DNA from: Okeania hirsuta
Lineage (GTDB): Bacteria > Cyanobacteriota > Cyanobacteriia > Cyanobacteriales > Microcoleaceae
Reading direction: 5' to 3'
DNA length: 42,938 bases
Assembly: GCF_003838195.1 (NCBI RefSeq)
Contig: NZ_RCBY01000044.1
Span: forward strand, 1-42,938
Shown: positions 8,900 to 17,745 of the stretch, piece by piece
Numbering within the stretch: position 1 is the stretch's first letter
Layout: each line of letters begins with the position of its first letter
Made by a program: the position numbers and the translations under genes
The notes under the pieces: model-generated
What the model was told of the DNA's origin: nothing
The model's input: only the letters and a program-made list of their open reading frames with translations
Databases searched by the model: none

Positions 8900-8973
8900 A
8901 AGGAACCGCCCAAACTAGAAAAGCTCGGGCGGAGTGTGGTGTGAGGAGTGAACGGAAACATGCATCTCCGCTA
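8900..8973 (-). ncRNA. yfr1: Yfr1 small regulatory RNA
   Basis: The minus strand contains the exact Yfr1 core ACTCCTCACAC (8949-8939), unpaired between two hairpins. The 5' hairpin is CGGAGA-TGCATG-TTTCCG at 8970-8953, six pairs with one G-U. The 3' hairpin is CCGCCC...GGGCGG at 8932-8906, extended by weaker pairs; it is terminator-like, although only a short TT follows. Yfr1 is a known cyanobacterial trans-acting sRNA whose CU-rich core base-pairs with target mRNAs, notably outer-membrane porin mRNAs in Prochlorococcus. The gene characteristically lies between guaB and trxA, exactly as here. The 5' end is estimated from the hairpin and the promoter is not resolved. Confidence 0.93.
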
Positions 8974-9073
8974 TTACTATTGTGACATTTATTTTCAGAT
9001 AATTCCAGGGTAATTTGTAAATTTCAAAACTATTTCACAAATTTTGTCAAGGGTACTGACATATCTTAAGTCA

Positions 9074-9410
9074 TTGACATACTCTCCAGCGGTCAGCGAC
9101 GGAGATTCTCCTAAAACCAGGATTCTTGGTTTGTGCTCCGCAAAGCTAGGCCAACAACGAGTCCACTTAAACTAATTACCAGAAGATATCTAGCTCAGAG
9201 ATGGCTCTCTCCTCAAGGGTTTGCTCTATTCCAAAAGCCTCTGGGTTTATGCCCTACGGTACAGTTCAAAATCCTATAACTCTTTTCTTGGCCAGCATTT
9301 CCTCTATTGGTCGGCGTTCCCATAGCAAGGAAACCTTACCGGGTTCCGACCGCTTACCCCTGACAGCTACGCAGAGTCTGACGGCAGTTTTCAAGGTGCG
9401 TTGATCAATT
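9074..9410 (-). mobile_element. Decayed IS200/IS605-type tnpB 3' remnant with right end
   Basis: The plus-strand edge TTGACATACTCTCC at 9074, followed by a GC-rich hairpin and GGAGATTCTC, matches the edge of the intact tnpB element at 5577 (TTGACATACTCCCG ... GGGATTCTC). That places the right end of a minus-strand element at 9074. Upstream on the minus strand, 9400-9130 has the higher GC and broken frames of a tnpB tail region, with no intact zinc ribbon or RuvC motif. It is a remnant lying between yfr1 and guaB3. The inner boundary near 9410 is approximate. Confidence 0.6.
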
Positions 9411-9469
9411 ATATAGCTAGGTTTTTAGAGCAGTTGAATACCTTTAGTTCTTTTCTAACTATAATACAA

Positions 9470-9722
9470 AGTCCCCCTTTTAGGGCTATCCATTACCCAC
9501 ATCTTTCTTAAGATAAAGCTTGACTTCTGAGATGTGTTATGAATAAGTCTTGGCTCGGCTTTTTCGGGAGAAAAATGTATTTTTATATACATTTTTTTGA
9601 AAACTTCAGTAGTTTTACTTAGCTACTATGATTTTTTCTCCTTTCTCCCCTGCTCCCTGCTCCCCTGCTCCCCACAAGTATTTCAAGACTTATGGGTAAG
9701 GGATAGCTTTTAGGGGGAGGCT
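9470..9722. repeat. MITE-like element with imperfect inverted ends
   Basis: The left arm 9470-9500 (AGTCCCCCTTTTAGGGCTAT, then CCATTACCCA) is imperfectly complementary to the right arm 9693-9722 (TGGGTAAGGGATAGC, then TTTTAGGGGGAGGCT). The 190 bases between are AT-rich and non-coding, with a CTCCCCTG-type repeat patch near 9645-9675. It lies just downstream of guaB3 and could form a long hairpin at the end of its transcript. No transposase is present, so it would have to move in trans. Confidence 0.5.
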
Positions 9723-9745
9723 TTAAACCTAATTTTTCGGTAAAT

Positions 9746-10909
9746 CTACTTGCCCATACCTAATTGTTGAGCTTTTTGATAAACTTTACCCTCAGTCAAC
9801 AATGAAGGAGCAATAACAACCTCAACTTGCTGCATTTCTTTCAAATCTTTAGCTCCCAAAGTGCCCATACTCGTTTTGAGAGCGCCCAATAAATTATGTG
9901 TACCATCGTCCAATAGTGCTGGGCCACGCAGAATTTGCTTGATGGTGCCAGTTGTACCGACCTTGATCCGAGTACCTCGTGGCAAAAGGGGACTAGGAGT
10001 AGCCATACCCCAATGATAGTCACGCCCTGGTGCTTCCGCGGCCCTAGCTATAGGCGAACCAATCATCACCCCATCAGCGCCACAAGCAATACATTTACAA
10101 ATATCTCCACCAGTAATTAAGCCCCCGTCGGCAATAACTGGGACATAATTTCCTGTTTCTTGGTAATAATCATTTCGTGCTGCTGCACAGTCAGCTACAG
10201 CAGTAGCTTGGGGAACTCCTACACCTAAAACACCACGAGATGTACAGGCAGCACCAGGGCCAATACCTACTAGCACCCCTGCAGCTCCTACCTTCATTAA
10301 ATTTAAGGCCACTTCATAAGTAACACAGTTACCTAAAACCACAGGCATAGGCATTTCTTGACAAAGCTTAACCAAATCCAGGTTTTCCACTGACTCAGGT
10401 GAAAGAAATGCAGTGGAAACAACTGTTGCCTGGACAAAAAATAAGTCTGCACCAGCATCAGCGACTACTTTTCCATATTTGAGTGCTCCCGCAGGTGTTA
10501 AGCTTACTGCTGCAATACCACCTTGGCTTTTTATTTCCTTAATTCTCTGAGAAATTAATTCTGGTTGAATTGGAGCTGAATAAAGTTCTTGCATTAAACC
10601 CACAAATTCATCTTTGCCCACAGAGCTAATTTTTTCCAATATTGGCACTGGGTCAGGATAGCGAGTTTGAATACCTTCTAAGTTGAGAACTCCCATTGCT
10701 CCTAACTCAGATAATAGAACAGCCATTTTGACATCAATTACTCCATCCATTGCACTAGCAATAATGGGAATTTCTCTTTCTATGCCGCCGATGCTCCATC
10801 TAGTGTCTGCTAAACTTGGATCGAGTGTTCGTCCCCCAGGAACTAGGGCAATTTCATCGATTCCGTAAGCTCTGCGAGCTGTTTTTCCACGTCCAATAAA
10901 TATATCCAC
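9746..10909 (-). CDS. guaB3: GuaB3-family IMP dehydrogenase-related protein
   Basis: This 387-residue (beta/alpha)8 protein belongs to the IMP dehydrogenase/GMP reductase superfamily. The catalytic-loop cysteine is C222 in GIGPGAACTSRGVLGVG. The phosphate-binding motifs VIADGGLITGGDICKCIACGADGVMIGSP and the flap region GTTGTIKQILRGP are present. It lacks the CBS (Bateman) pair that splits canonical GuaB, and its length and N-terminus (MDIFIGRGKTARRAYGIDEIALVP) fit the GuaB3 subgroup found in cyanobacteria and actinobacteria. It would oxidise IMP to XMP in guanine nucleotide synthesis. The order guaB3-yfr1-trxA is conserved in cyanobacteria. ATG 10909 is the natural start. Confidence 0.93.
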   Translation of the reverse strand: MDIFIGRGKTARRAYGIDEIALVPGGRTLDPSLADTRWSIGGIEREIPIIASAMDGVIDVKMAVLLSELGAMGVLNLEGIQTRYPDPVPILEKISSVGKDEFVGLMQELYSAPIQPELISQRIKEIKSQGGIAAVSLTPAGALKYGKVVADAGADLFFVQATVVSTAFLSPESVENLDLVKLCQEMPMPVVLGNCVTYEVALNLMKVGAAGVLVGIGPGAACTSRGVLGVGVPQATAVADCAAARNDYYQETGNYVPVIADGGLITGGDICKCIACGADGVMIGSPIARAAEAPGRDYHWGMATPSPLLPRGTRIKVGTTGTIKQILRGPALLDDGTHNLLGALKTSMGTLGAKDLKEMQQVEVVIAPSLLTEGKVYQKAQQLGMGK

Positions 10910-11669
<760 letters not shown>

Positions 11670-12719
11670 TTAAAAACCTTTAAATCCTAAACCTGTTTCT
11701 CTTTGCTGAGGATGAACCTTTTCAGCAAGTTGATTAATGGTAGTTTCGTTTTTATTCGCGACTTGACTCAATATAATTCCAACTAAAATAATAGCTCCCC
11801 CAATATAGTGAGCAGCGATGGGTTTTTCTCCTAATATTAAATAGGCTGCTATGACTCCAGCAATGGGATTAAATGCACTGGCAATAGAAGCATCAGAACT
11901 ACTGGTTTTACTTAATCCTTTTAACCACAAAATTTGACCTATTACTACAATAACTGCACTATAAACTAACATCCATTGCCATAAAAAAGGCGAAAATAGT
12001 TCCATGAAATGACTACTTCCATAAAAATATAATGCGACAATAAAGAAGATAATACCTCCAAAACCATTACGAATAATATTAAAAAATCCTACCGGAATTC
12101 GATGAAGACGCGCTTTACTAATAGTATTAGAAATTGCCGTAGCGGTCGCTCCAATTGCGGCTAAAATTTCTCCTGAATTGATAGATATCATATTTGTAGA
12201 ATCAACTGAGTTTTGCCCAAAACTTTGCAAAACTATAATTAAAATTACTCCGGCAAATGAAATAATTGCTCCAGTAATTTTCCACCGATTAACTTTTTCT
12301 CCTAGCAAAAAAATAGCTAGTGCTAAAGTTAAGGGAGGTTCAATACGTCCAATTAATATTACATTGTTAACCATTGTGCGAGAAAGTGCTTCAAATGAGG
12401 CAGCAGGAGATAGAGCGCCAGCTAGGAATGCAACGGCTAACATACTTGCCCAATCTTGACTTGAAAATTGTTGAAAGTAACGTAGATTTAGCTGTTTTCT
12501 ATAGATAATAATTAAAATTAATAGGGCACAGATATTTCCTACAAATAAAACATTACAAAATGAAATGGGATTTTCTCCAGGAAATTTTTCGGCACCAATT
12601 TCTGTTAATTGTTTTGTAATTGCGTTAGAAGAACCGAAAATAATGATTGCTAATAATAAGTAAATTTGTCCGGGGATTTTTTGCCAAAGGTTAGAGATAT
12701 TTACAATTTTTTGGTTCAT
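11670..12719 (-). CDS. DMT-superfamily (EamA) transporter
   Basis: This 349-residue integral membrane protein has about ten hydrophobic helices arranged as two EamA repeats. The first starts at IYLLLAIIIFGSSNAITKQL; the second is introduced by SGEILAAIGATATAISNTISKARL. Typical repeat-end features are GRIEPPLTLALAIFLLGEKVNRWKITGAIISFAGVILI in the first half and the parallel AFNPIAGVIAAYLILGEKPIAAHYIGGAIILVGIIL in the second. Members are inner-membrane exporters or exchangers of metabolites or amino acids. The substrate cannot be read from sequence. A cytoplasmic tail (about 30 residues) follows the last helix. It stands alone with long non-coding flanks. Confidence 0.88.
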   Translation of the reverse strand: MNQKIVNISNLWQKIPGQIYLLLAIIIFGSSNAITKQLTEIGAEKFPGENPISFCNVLFVGNICALLILIIIYRKQLNLRYFQQFSSQDWASMLAVAFLAGALSPAASFEALSRTMVNNVILIGRIEPPLTLALAIFLLGEKVNRWKITGAIISFAGVILIIVLQSFGQNSVDSTNMISINSGEILAAIGATATAISNTISKARLHRIPVGFFNIIRNGFGGIIFFIVALYFYGSSHFMELFSPFLWQWMLVYSAVIVVIGQILWLKGLSKTSSSDASIASAFNPIAGVIAAYLILGEKPIAAHYIGGAIILVGIILSQVANKNETTINQLAEKVHPQQRETGLGFKGF

Positions 12720-13086
<367 letters not shown>

Positions 13087-13623
13087 CTAGAGTTTCCAAG
13101 ACTGATGACAAGTCCAAGAGTTATTGGGATGGCGTTCATAAAATCGTAATTCCCATAATACCTCTGCTTGGGAATTGATGATTTTTTTTGCTATTTTTGC
13201 TAGTGTTTGTTGTTGTTCTGATGGAAATTTGTAGGCTAAACTGAGATGTAAATTATTTTTGAGGCGTAATTCATCAATACGAGTTTTTGAATTGGCTAGA
13301 TGAGCAAAGTTAGCAATCAATTTTTCTAGCCAAATTGATTTTAATTGGAGATAATGAAAGTCTGTTTTTAACTCCATATCTACAACAACTATAGGTGGCG
13401 CTGGGCGATTTTGACTAGTATTGTTTAAGGCAGTATCTAAAGCTTGAAGATAAATTGGAACTGCGGTTAATTGGTCGTGAAAAAAACCTGTCAAGGTACA
13501 GTGCGGCATATATTGATGTGCAGCATTTTCACTACATTCTGCACGAGTAGTGGTGAAATATTCTTCTAGTTGATTATTTAGTTCACCTACTGGGCAAGCA
13601 TATACGATAAATTCTCGTAGCAT
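13087..13623 (-). CDS. 2H-phosphoesterase-superfamily protein (2'-5' RNA ligase-like)
   Basis: This 178-residue protein has two appropriately spaced H-x-[T/S]-x motifs: H41-C-T43-L in MPHCTLTGFF and H126-L-S128-L in NLHLSLAYKF. That pair is the signature of the 2H phosphoesterase fold, whose members hydrolyse or form 2'-5' or cyclic phosphodiester bonds in RNA or nucleotides. Both histidines and both hydroxyl residues are kept, so activity is plausible; the substrate is unknown. The start at ATG 13623 gives the usual family opening MLREFIVYACPVG. No partner gene is adjacent. Confidence 0.78.
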   Translation of the reverse strand: MLREFIVYACPVGELNNQLEEYFTTTRAECSENAAHQYMPHCTLTGFFHDQLTAVPIYLQALDTALNNTSQNRPAPPIVVVDMELKTDFHYLQLKSIWLEKLIANFAHLANSKTRIDELRLKNNLHLSLAYKFPSEQQQTLAKIAKKIINSQAEVLWELRFYERHPNNSWTCHQSWKL

Positions 13624-13823
13624 CAGATTATAGATTAAATTTATGATTTTTGAGTTTACAGCAGAAAAAAGAAGGAAGAAGGAATAATCTTACCGAATAA
13701 TTAAGGTTTAAAGCCTCTCCTTTAAAGGAGAGAAAAAATTTTCCCTACCGCGTCAATCCTCTTCTTTTCAAGTAGAGGTAATAATTAATTATTAATTATT
13801 AATTATTAATTATTAATTGTTGA

Positions 13824-13878
13824 AGTTGTCTTAGTTTTAAGCTTTTGATTTGTCCTAACCTTTCCTTCGACTGCTATA
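13824..13878 (-). repeat. Dispersed repeat family R1, copy 2 (inverted)
   Basis: Read on the minus strand this is GCAGTCGAAGGAAAGG, TTAGGACAAATC, AAAAGCTTAAAACTAAGACAAC, matching 7104-7160 and 23288-23339. It abuts an AT heptamer array. Confidence 0.7.
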
Positions 13879-13924
13879 CAGCGCTTTTCAAATTGATCAA
13901 CCACATCGTCACAAAAAAAATCCT

Positions 13925-14030
13925 GTAGGGGCGTTTTGCTCCGCAACATATAAAGCGGCAGCTTTGCGTTAGCAAATGGCCATTAGTCCCTAATTATTAT
14001 TTGTAACATTCTTTTTTCATCCCTGGTATT
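13925..14030 (+). repeat. Dispersed repeat family R2, copy 1
   Basis: It starts GTAGGGGCGTTTTGCTCCGC, passes through GCGTTAGCAAATGGCCATTAG and ends TGTAACATTCTTTTTT. A second copy at 29644-29767 has the same ends and a longer middle containing CTACGTTAACGCCC. It is non-coding and probably a miniature element. Confidence 0.6.
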
Positions 14031-14345
14031 ACTCTCCTCTCCTGAATTCTGACTCCTGAATTATGAATATAGAACTCCATTCCACTTTCCTACGGAATTT
14101 TAGGCAAACACGAACAAAAACTTTCTTTTATATCAAATCCGTTTAATTCGGCACGTAAAAAATGTTCCATCTTCAACCATTACCAAATATTTCCCCATCT
14201 CTTCATCTCCCCATCTCTGGGTCTCCCTACCTCCTCACGCTTCCCACACTCCCCACACTCCCCTCCTGGGAGGGGTTAGGGGTGGGTCCCCACACTATGA
14301 ATCTAATTACACCGATGCTACCGGATTTGATATTACTCTCCACTT

Positions 14346-14377
<32 letters not shown>

Positions 14378-14406
14378 ATCCTGACTCCTGACTTCTCATA
14401 TTGCAA

Positions 14407-15642
14407 TTAAGAAAACTGTAGAGCTAGGGTTTCAGATATAGGTGTTTGAGGTAAGCAAGAACTAGAAGTTACATATTTATTAACTATTTCTAGAACTTGT
14501 TTTTCTCTAATTGGTTTAACGAGATAATCTGAACATCCTACCATTGTTGCTCGAACTCTATCTATTAATCGATTACTGCTTGTTAAAATTATTACTGGTG
14601 TTTCTTTTAATGCGGAAATACGACGAATCTGAGCACAAATTTCATAACCATTTGCTATGGGCATGATTAAGTCTAGAAAAATCAGATCTGGTTTTTTTTC
14701 TATCAAGGTTATGATTGCTTTGACTGAGCTGTTAATTCCGACAAAATCAAAACTATTAGCAGTCATAATTTGTTTCATTTGATGACAAACTATTAGGCTA
14801 TCATCTATACAAGCAATTAAAGCTTTATTTTTTTTCTTTTGGCTAAATTCTCTTTGTTTATATAACTGTAGATTTGTTTTTTGGAACTGGGGAAATATTA
14901 TGGGAATATCTGGTAGTTTTGTCAGCTTGATTAATCCTTTTTGAATATGAGGCAAGAAAAATTTTGCTAGACGAAACTGGTCTGATTTTATCTGACTCGC
15001 CATATCTCTTAAACTACATTGACTGTTGATTAATTTGCCTAATTTAGTATAGAGAATGGGTGATATTTTTTCTTGGAATTGCTCTGGTTTATATAAAATA
15101 ATCCCAAAATTAGGAGATAAATTTTTTAACCCTGAGCTACTCCAGTTACACCAATTTTCTACTGCTTTTTTAAGAATAATTTTCGTGTCAATTAAAACTC
15201 TTGGCCAACGCAGGATGTTTGTCGTAATATTTGGTTCAATTTTATAACTTATTTGTCTCTGATTTTCCTGTTGTAATATATCAAATAGTACTTCTAAAAC
15301 TATTGATTTAACAATCTTTTCAAACTGTTCTCTAGTAATTTGCTGTTCCTGAAGTAAACTACACAATAATTGATAAATCCAGCAATTATGATTATTATTA
15401 ATTTGGAAAGGGTCTAAATTTATCGGATTAATTTTAACTTGATAGCGTATTATATGTTGTCGTAATTGTCGCCGAGAGTGTTCACAGCTATAACCCCAGA
15501 CTATACGACCTCTAAAAAAGTAAAGACTCCACTTATCTATAGGGCTAGCTAACACATTCAAACTACCTGTAAATTGCTTTCTACTAATAGTGATTAGTCC
15601 ATTGGTTAAACTCAGATTATTAATATTTGCAATGGATAACAT
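14407..15642 (-). CDS. PatA-type response regulator (PATAN + receiver), paralogue A
   Basis: This 411-residue protein has an N-terminal PATAN-like region (about residues 15-240; FTGSLNV, WSLYFFRGRIVWG) and a C-terminal receiver domain (about 274-395). Receiver residues are complete: acidic pair D280/D281, phospho-acceptor D324 in LIFLDLIMP, T354 and K376. The family includes PatA of Anabaena and the PixG/PilG-type regulators of cyanobacterial phototaxis, in which the N-terminal part mediates protein contacts. There is no DNA-binding output domain. No kinase or CheW/MCP gene is adjacent, so its input is unknown. It is a tandem paralogue of the gene at 15937-17160, with the same domain boundaries. 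Confidence 0.87.
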   Translation of the reverse strand: MLSIANINNLSLTNGLITISRKQFTGSLNVLASPIDKWSLYFFRGRIVWGYSCEHSRRQLRQHIIRYQVKINPINLDPFQINNNHNCWIYQLLCSLLQEQQITREQFEKIVKSIVLEVLFDILQQENQRQISYKIEPNITTNILRWPRVLIDTKIILKKAVENWCNWSSSGLKNLSPNFGIILYKPEQFQEKISPILYTKLGKLINSQCSLRDMASQIKSDQFRLAKFFLPHIQKGLIKLTKLPDIPIIFPQFQKTNLQLYKQREFSQKKKNKALIACIDDSLIVCHQMKQIMTANSFDFVGINSSVKAIITLIEKKPDLIFLDLIMPIANGYEICAQIRRISALKETPVIILTSSNRLIDRVRATMVGCSDYLVKPIREKQVLEIVNKYVTSSSCLPQTPISETLALQFS

Positions 15643-15936
15643 AAGTTGTCTAAAATAGTAAAATTTGTATATATTTTTTCTTATAAAATATAGTATACAT
15701 AATATGATTTTTGATACTGGTATTTAAGATATTTTTAACTTTATAACAATAAAATACTGACAGTTTTGTAGATGTAGTAGTGAATTAAAATAATATTAGT
15801 TTTGGCTAAACTGAAACTTCTATTCCTTCGTTGCTTCCAAAAACTGATTCTCAAGTGAGATTAGCTTCAAAGACGGTTTTAGACTAATACTATTACGATC
15901 GTTAAATTTTGACCTAGCTACACAATTGCAAATAAC

Positions 15937-17160
15937 TTATAAGCTTGTTTGATCTGATTTTTCTGGTGATTTAGGAGGATAATTTTGTAAATATCGCTTT
16001 ACTACTGCCAATATTTTTTTCGGTTGAAGAGGCTTGGTTATATACCCTGTGGCTCCCACCATTTTAGCACGAACTCTATCGACCACTCCATCGTTTCCAG
16101 TGATGATAATTATGGGTATATTCTCAAAAATAGGTACTCGTCGCAATTGAGTGCAAATTTCATAACCATTAGCAATTGGCATCATTAAGTCTAAAAAAAT
16201 TAGATCGGGTTTATTTTCAATAATTATTGGTAATGCTTTAATAGAATCTTGAATTCCGATAAATCTATAATCTGCCTTTTTCAGAATTTTCTCTAACATA
16301 TAACAAATTTGTTTACTATCATCTACACAAATAATTAATTCTTGGACTTTAGCTGGAGCTTTCTTTTTATTTACATTGGGCTGTAATCCTGGACTTCCTT
16401 CAATACGTTGTTTATCTGGAACTGACTTAAGAATAATTAATTCATTACGCACATAAGGCATTAAAAATAAAGTTAATTGACGCACATCTTTATTCATCAA
16501 AATAGCTATTTCTCTAAGAGTTCTTTGGCCATCGACTAATTTAGTGATTATTTGATAAGAGTTAGGTTTAGCTATTTGTTGTAACAATTTTTGTTTGATA
16601 ATTTCAGGAACTAAATTAGGAGAATATTCAGTTAAATTAGACTGCTGCCATGCTAAAAATGATTTATGAAGAGTAGGAATTATAGCTTCAGGAGGAATGA
16701 TTACTGACATTAAAATCAAGGATTTTTCCAATCCTTTTGGAGATAAATTATAAGCTAATAACTCTTGTGATTGCTGCTGTAAAATATCAAATACAACTTC
16801 TTTGATGTTCTCAACTATAACTGCTTTTACTTGATTTTGAATTAATACTTTTTTTCTAGATAAAATAGATAGAAGATGATAGTAATAATAATTAAGATCA
16901 TTATGTTCTCGTAACTTCATATTAGCCAGAGAAATATTCGGGCAAAATTGATGCCAAATTCTATGAAATCTGCGGTTAGGATGTTCACCTCCAGTAGCCC
17001 AAACTAGACGACCAACACAAAAGAATATTATCCAACTTTTCTGAGAACCTTTTACTTCTAACTTCCCTGTAAATTGATCGGGAACCTCATTGAGCAACAA
17101 ATTAAAAAGTTGATTTTTCCTATTTTCATTACTGTTCATTTTTAATACCAATTGAATCAA
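15937..17160 (-). CDS. PatA-type response regulator (PATAN + receiver), paralogue B
   Basis: This 407-residue paralogue of the neighbouring regulator has an N-terminal PATAN region (FTGKLEVKGSQKSWIIFFCVGRLVWATGGEHPNRR), a linker of about 30 residues with a basic KKKAP stretch, and a receiver domain from about 273. D280/D281, D324 in LIFLDLMMP, T354 and K376 align exactly with paralogue A, so both should accept phosphate. An in-frame ATG eight codons in (MNSNENRKNQ) is an equally plausible start. It lies upstream of paralogue A on the same strand, about 290 AT-rich bases away, so co-transcription is possible but not assured. Gene duplication is the likely origin. Confidence 0.87.
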   Translation of the reverse strand: MIQLVLKMNSNENRKNQLFNLLLNEVPDQFTGKLEVKGSQKSWIIFFCVGRLVWATGGEHPNRRFHRIWHQFCPNISLANMKLREHNDLNYYYYHLLSILSRKKVLIQNQVKAVIVENIKEVVFDILQQQSQELLAYNLSPKGLEKSLILMSVIIPPEAIIPTLHKSFLAWQQSNLTEYSPNLVPEIIKQKLLQQIAKPNSYQIITKLVDGQRTLREIAILMNKDVRQLTLFLMPYVRNELIILKSVPDKQRIEGSPGLQPNVNKKKAPAKVQELIICVDDSKQICYMLEKILKKADYRFIGIQDSIKALPIIIENKPDLIFLDLMMPIANGYEICTQLRRVPIFENIPIIIITGNDGVVDRVRAKMVGATGYITKPLQPKKILAVVKRYLQNYPPKSPEKSDQTSL

Positions 17161-17745
17161 GAATTAGGGAAATAAAAATTAAAAACTATAGAATATAGAT
17201 GTATCAGAAAATATTTTAGACTATTTTTGAGTACAGTATTCTAATTATAATCAAAATTATTTCCTATTTTCCAGTGAAATTTGTTGGCAATGTAAAAATG
17301 CGATTTTCAGAATTATTTTCCAGAAAAAAAAAAGAATAAAAAAGCAGCAAATAAATCTATCATTTTATGTATTTCTATAATTTATTAGTTTTTATTTTAC
17401 ACTGAAAATTTTTTTTTAAATAGTATTAAGTCCTACTCATCCGAAATCAACTCCCTAGTAAACAAAAGTTTCTCATAACAAGAATCTAAGAGAGACAAAA
17501 TAGTACAAAATATCTTTTAAGAGCATATAGGGTGAGACCCATAATGCTAAATGGCCATATTAAGTTTGTATGGTCTTTAACTAGTGCAGGATGGCGGAAA
17601 TAACTGACCAGTTACAAAATCCTAAAACAATTACAAATCAAAAATGATTGACTGTCTTGAGTGCGTCTTACATTCTGAGGTTTCCTCAGAATTACGCACT
17701 CGATGCATGACTTTTGACTTTTGACTTTTTTAGAGGACTCCTACA
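17161..17745. other. Divergent intergenic region with a long hairpin
   Basis: This region separates the minus-strand PatA-type genes from the plus-strand CHAT gene and must contain promoters for both. It is very AT-rich. A strong two-part hairpin occupies 17659-17701, and TGACTTT heptamers follow at 17706-17730. No gene is seen. Confidence 0.5.
17659..17701 (+). promoter_or_regulatory. Two-part hairpin upstream of the TPR-CHAT gene
   Basis: The outer stem GAGTGCGT (17659-17666) pairs with ACGCACTC (17694-17701). The inner stem ATTCTGAGG (17672-17680) pairs perfectly with CCTCAGAAT (17684-17692) around a TTT loop. It ends 44 bases before the CHAT start codon, in the likely 5' leader. It could be a leader structure or a miniature palindromic repeat. 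A partial echo, GCGCACTCGATGCCTGACTTTTGAC, is found near 30044-30068. Confidence 0.55.

Noticed and set aside
9201-9404. Plus-strand 67-codon frame
   Set aside because: It lies over the decayed minus-strand tnpB remnant and shows no family resemblance.
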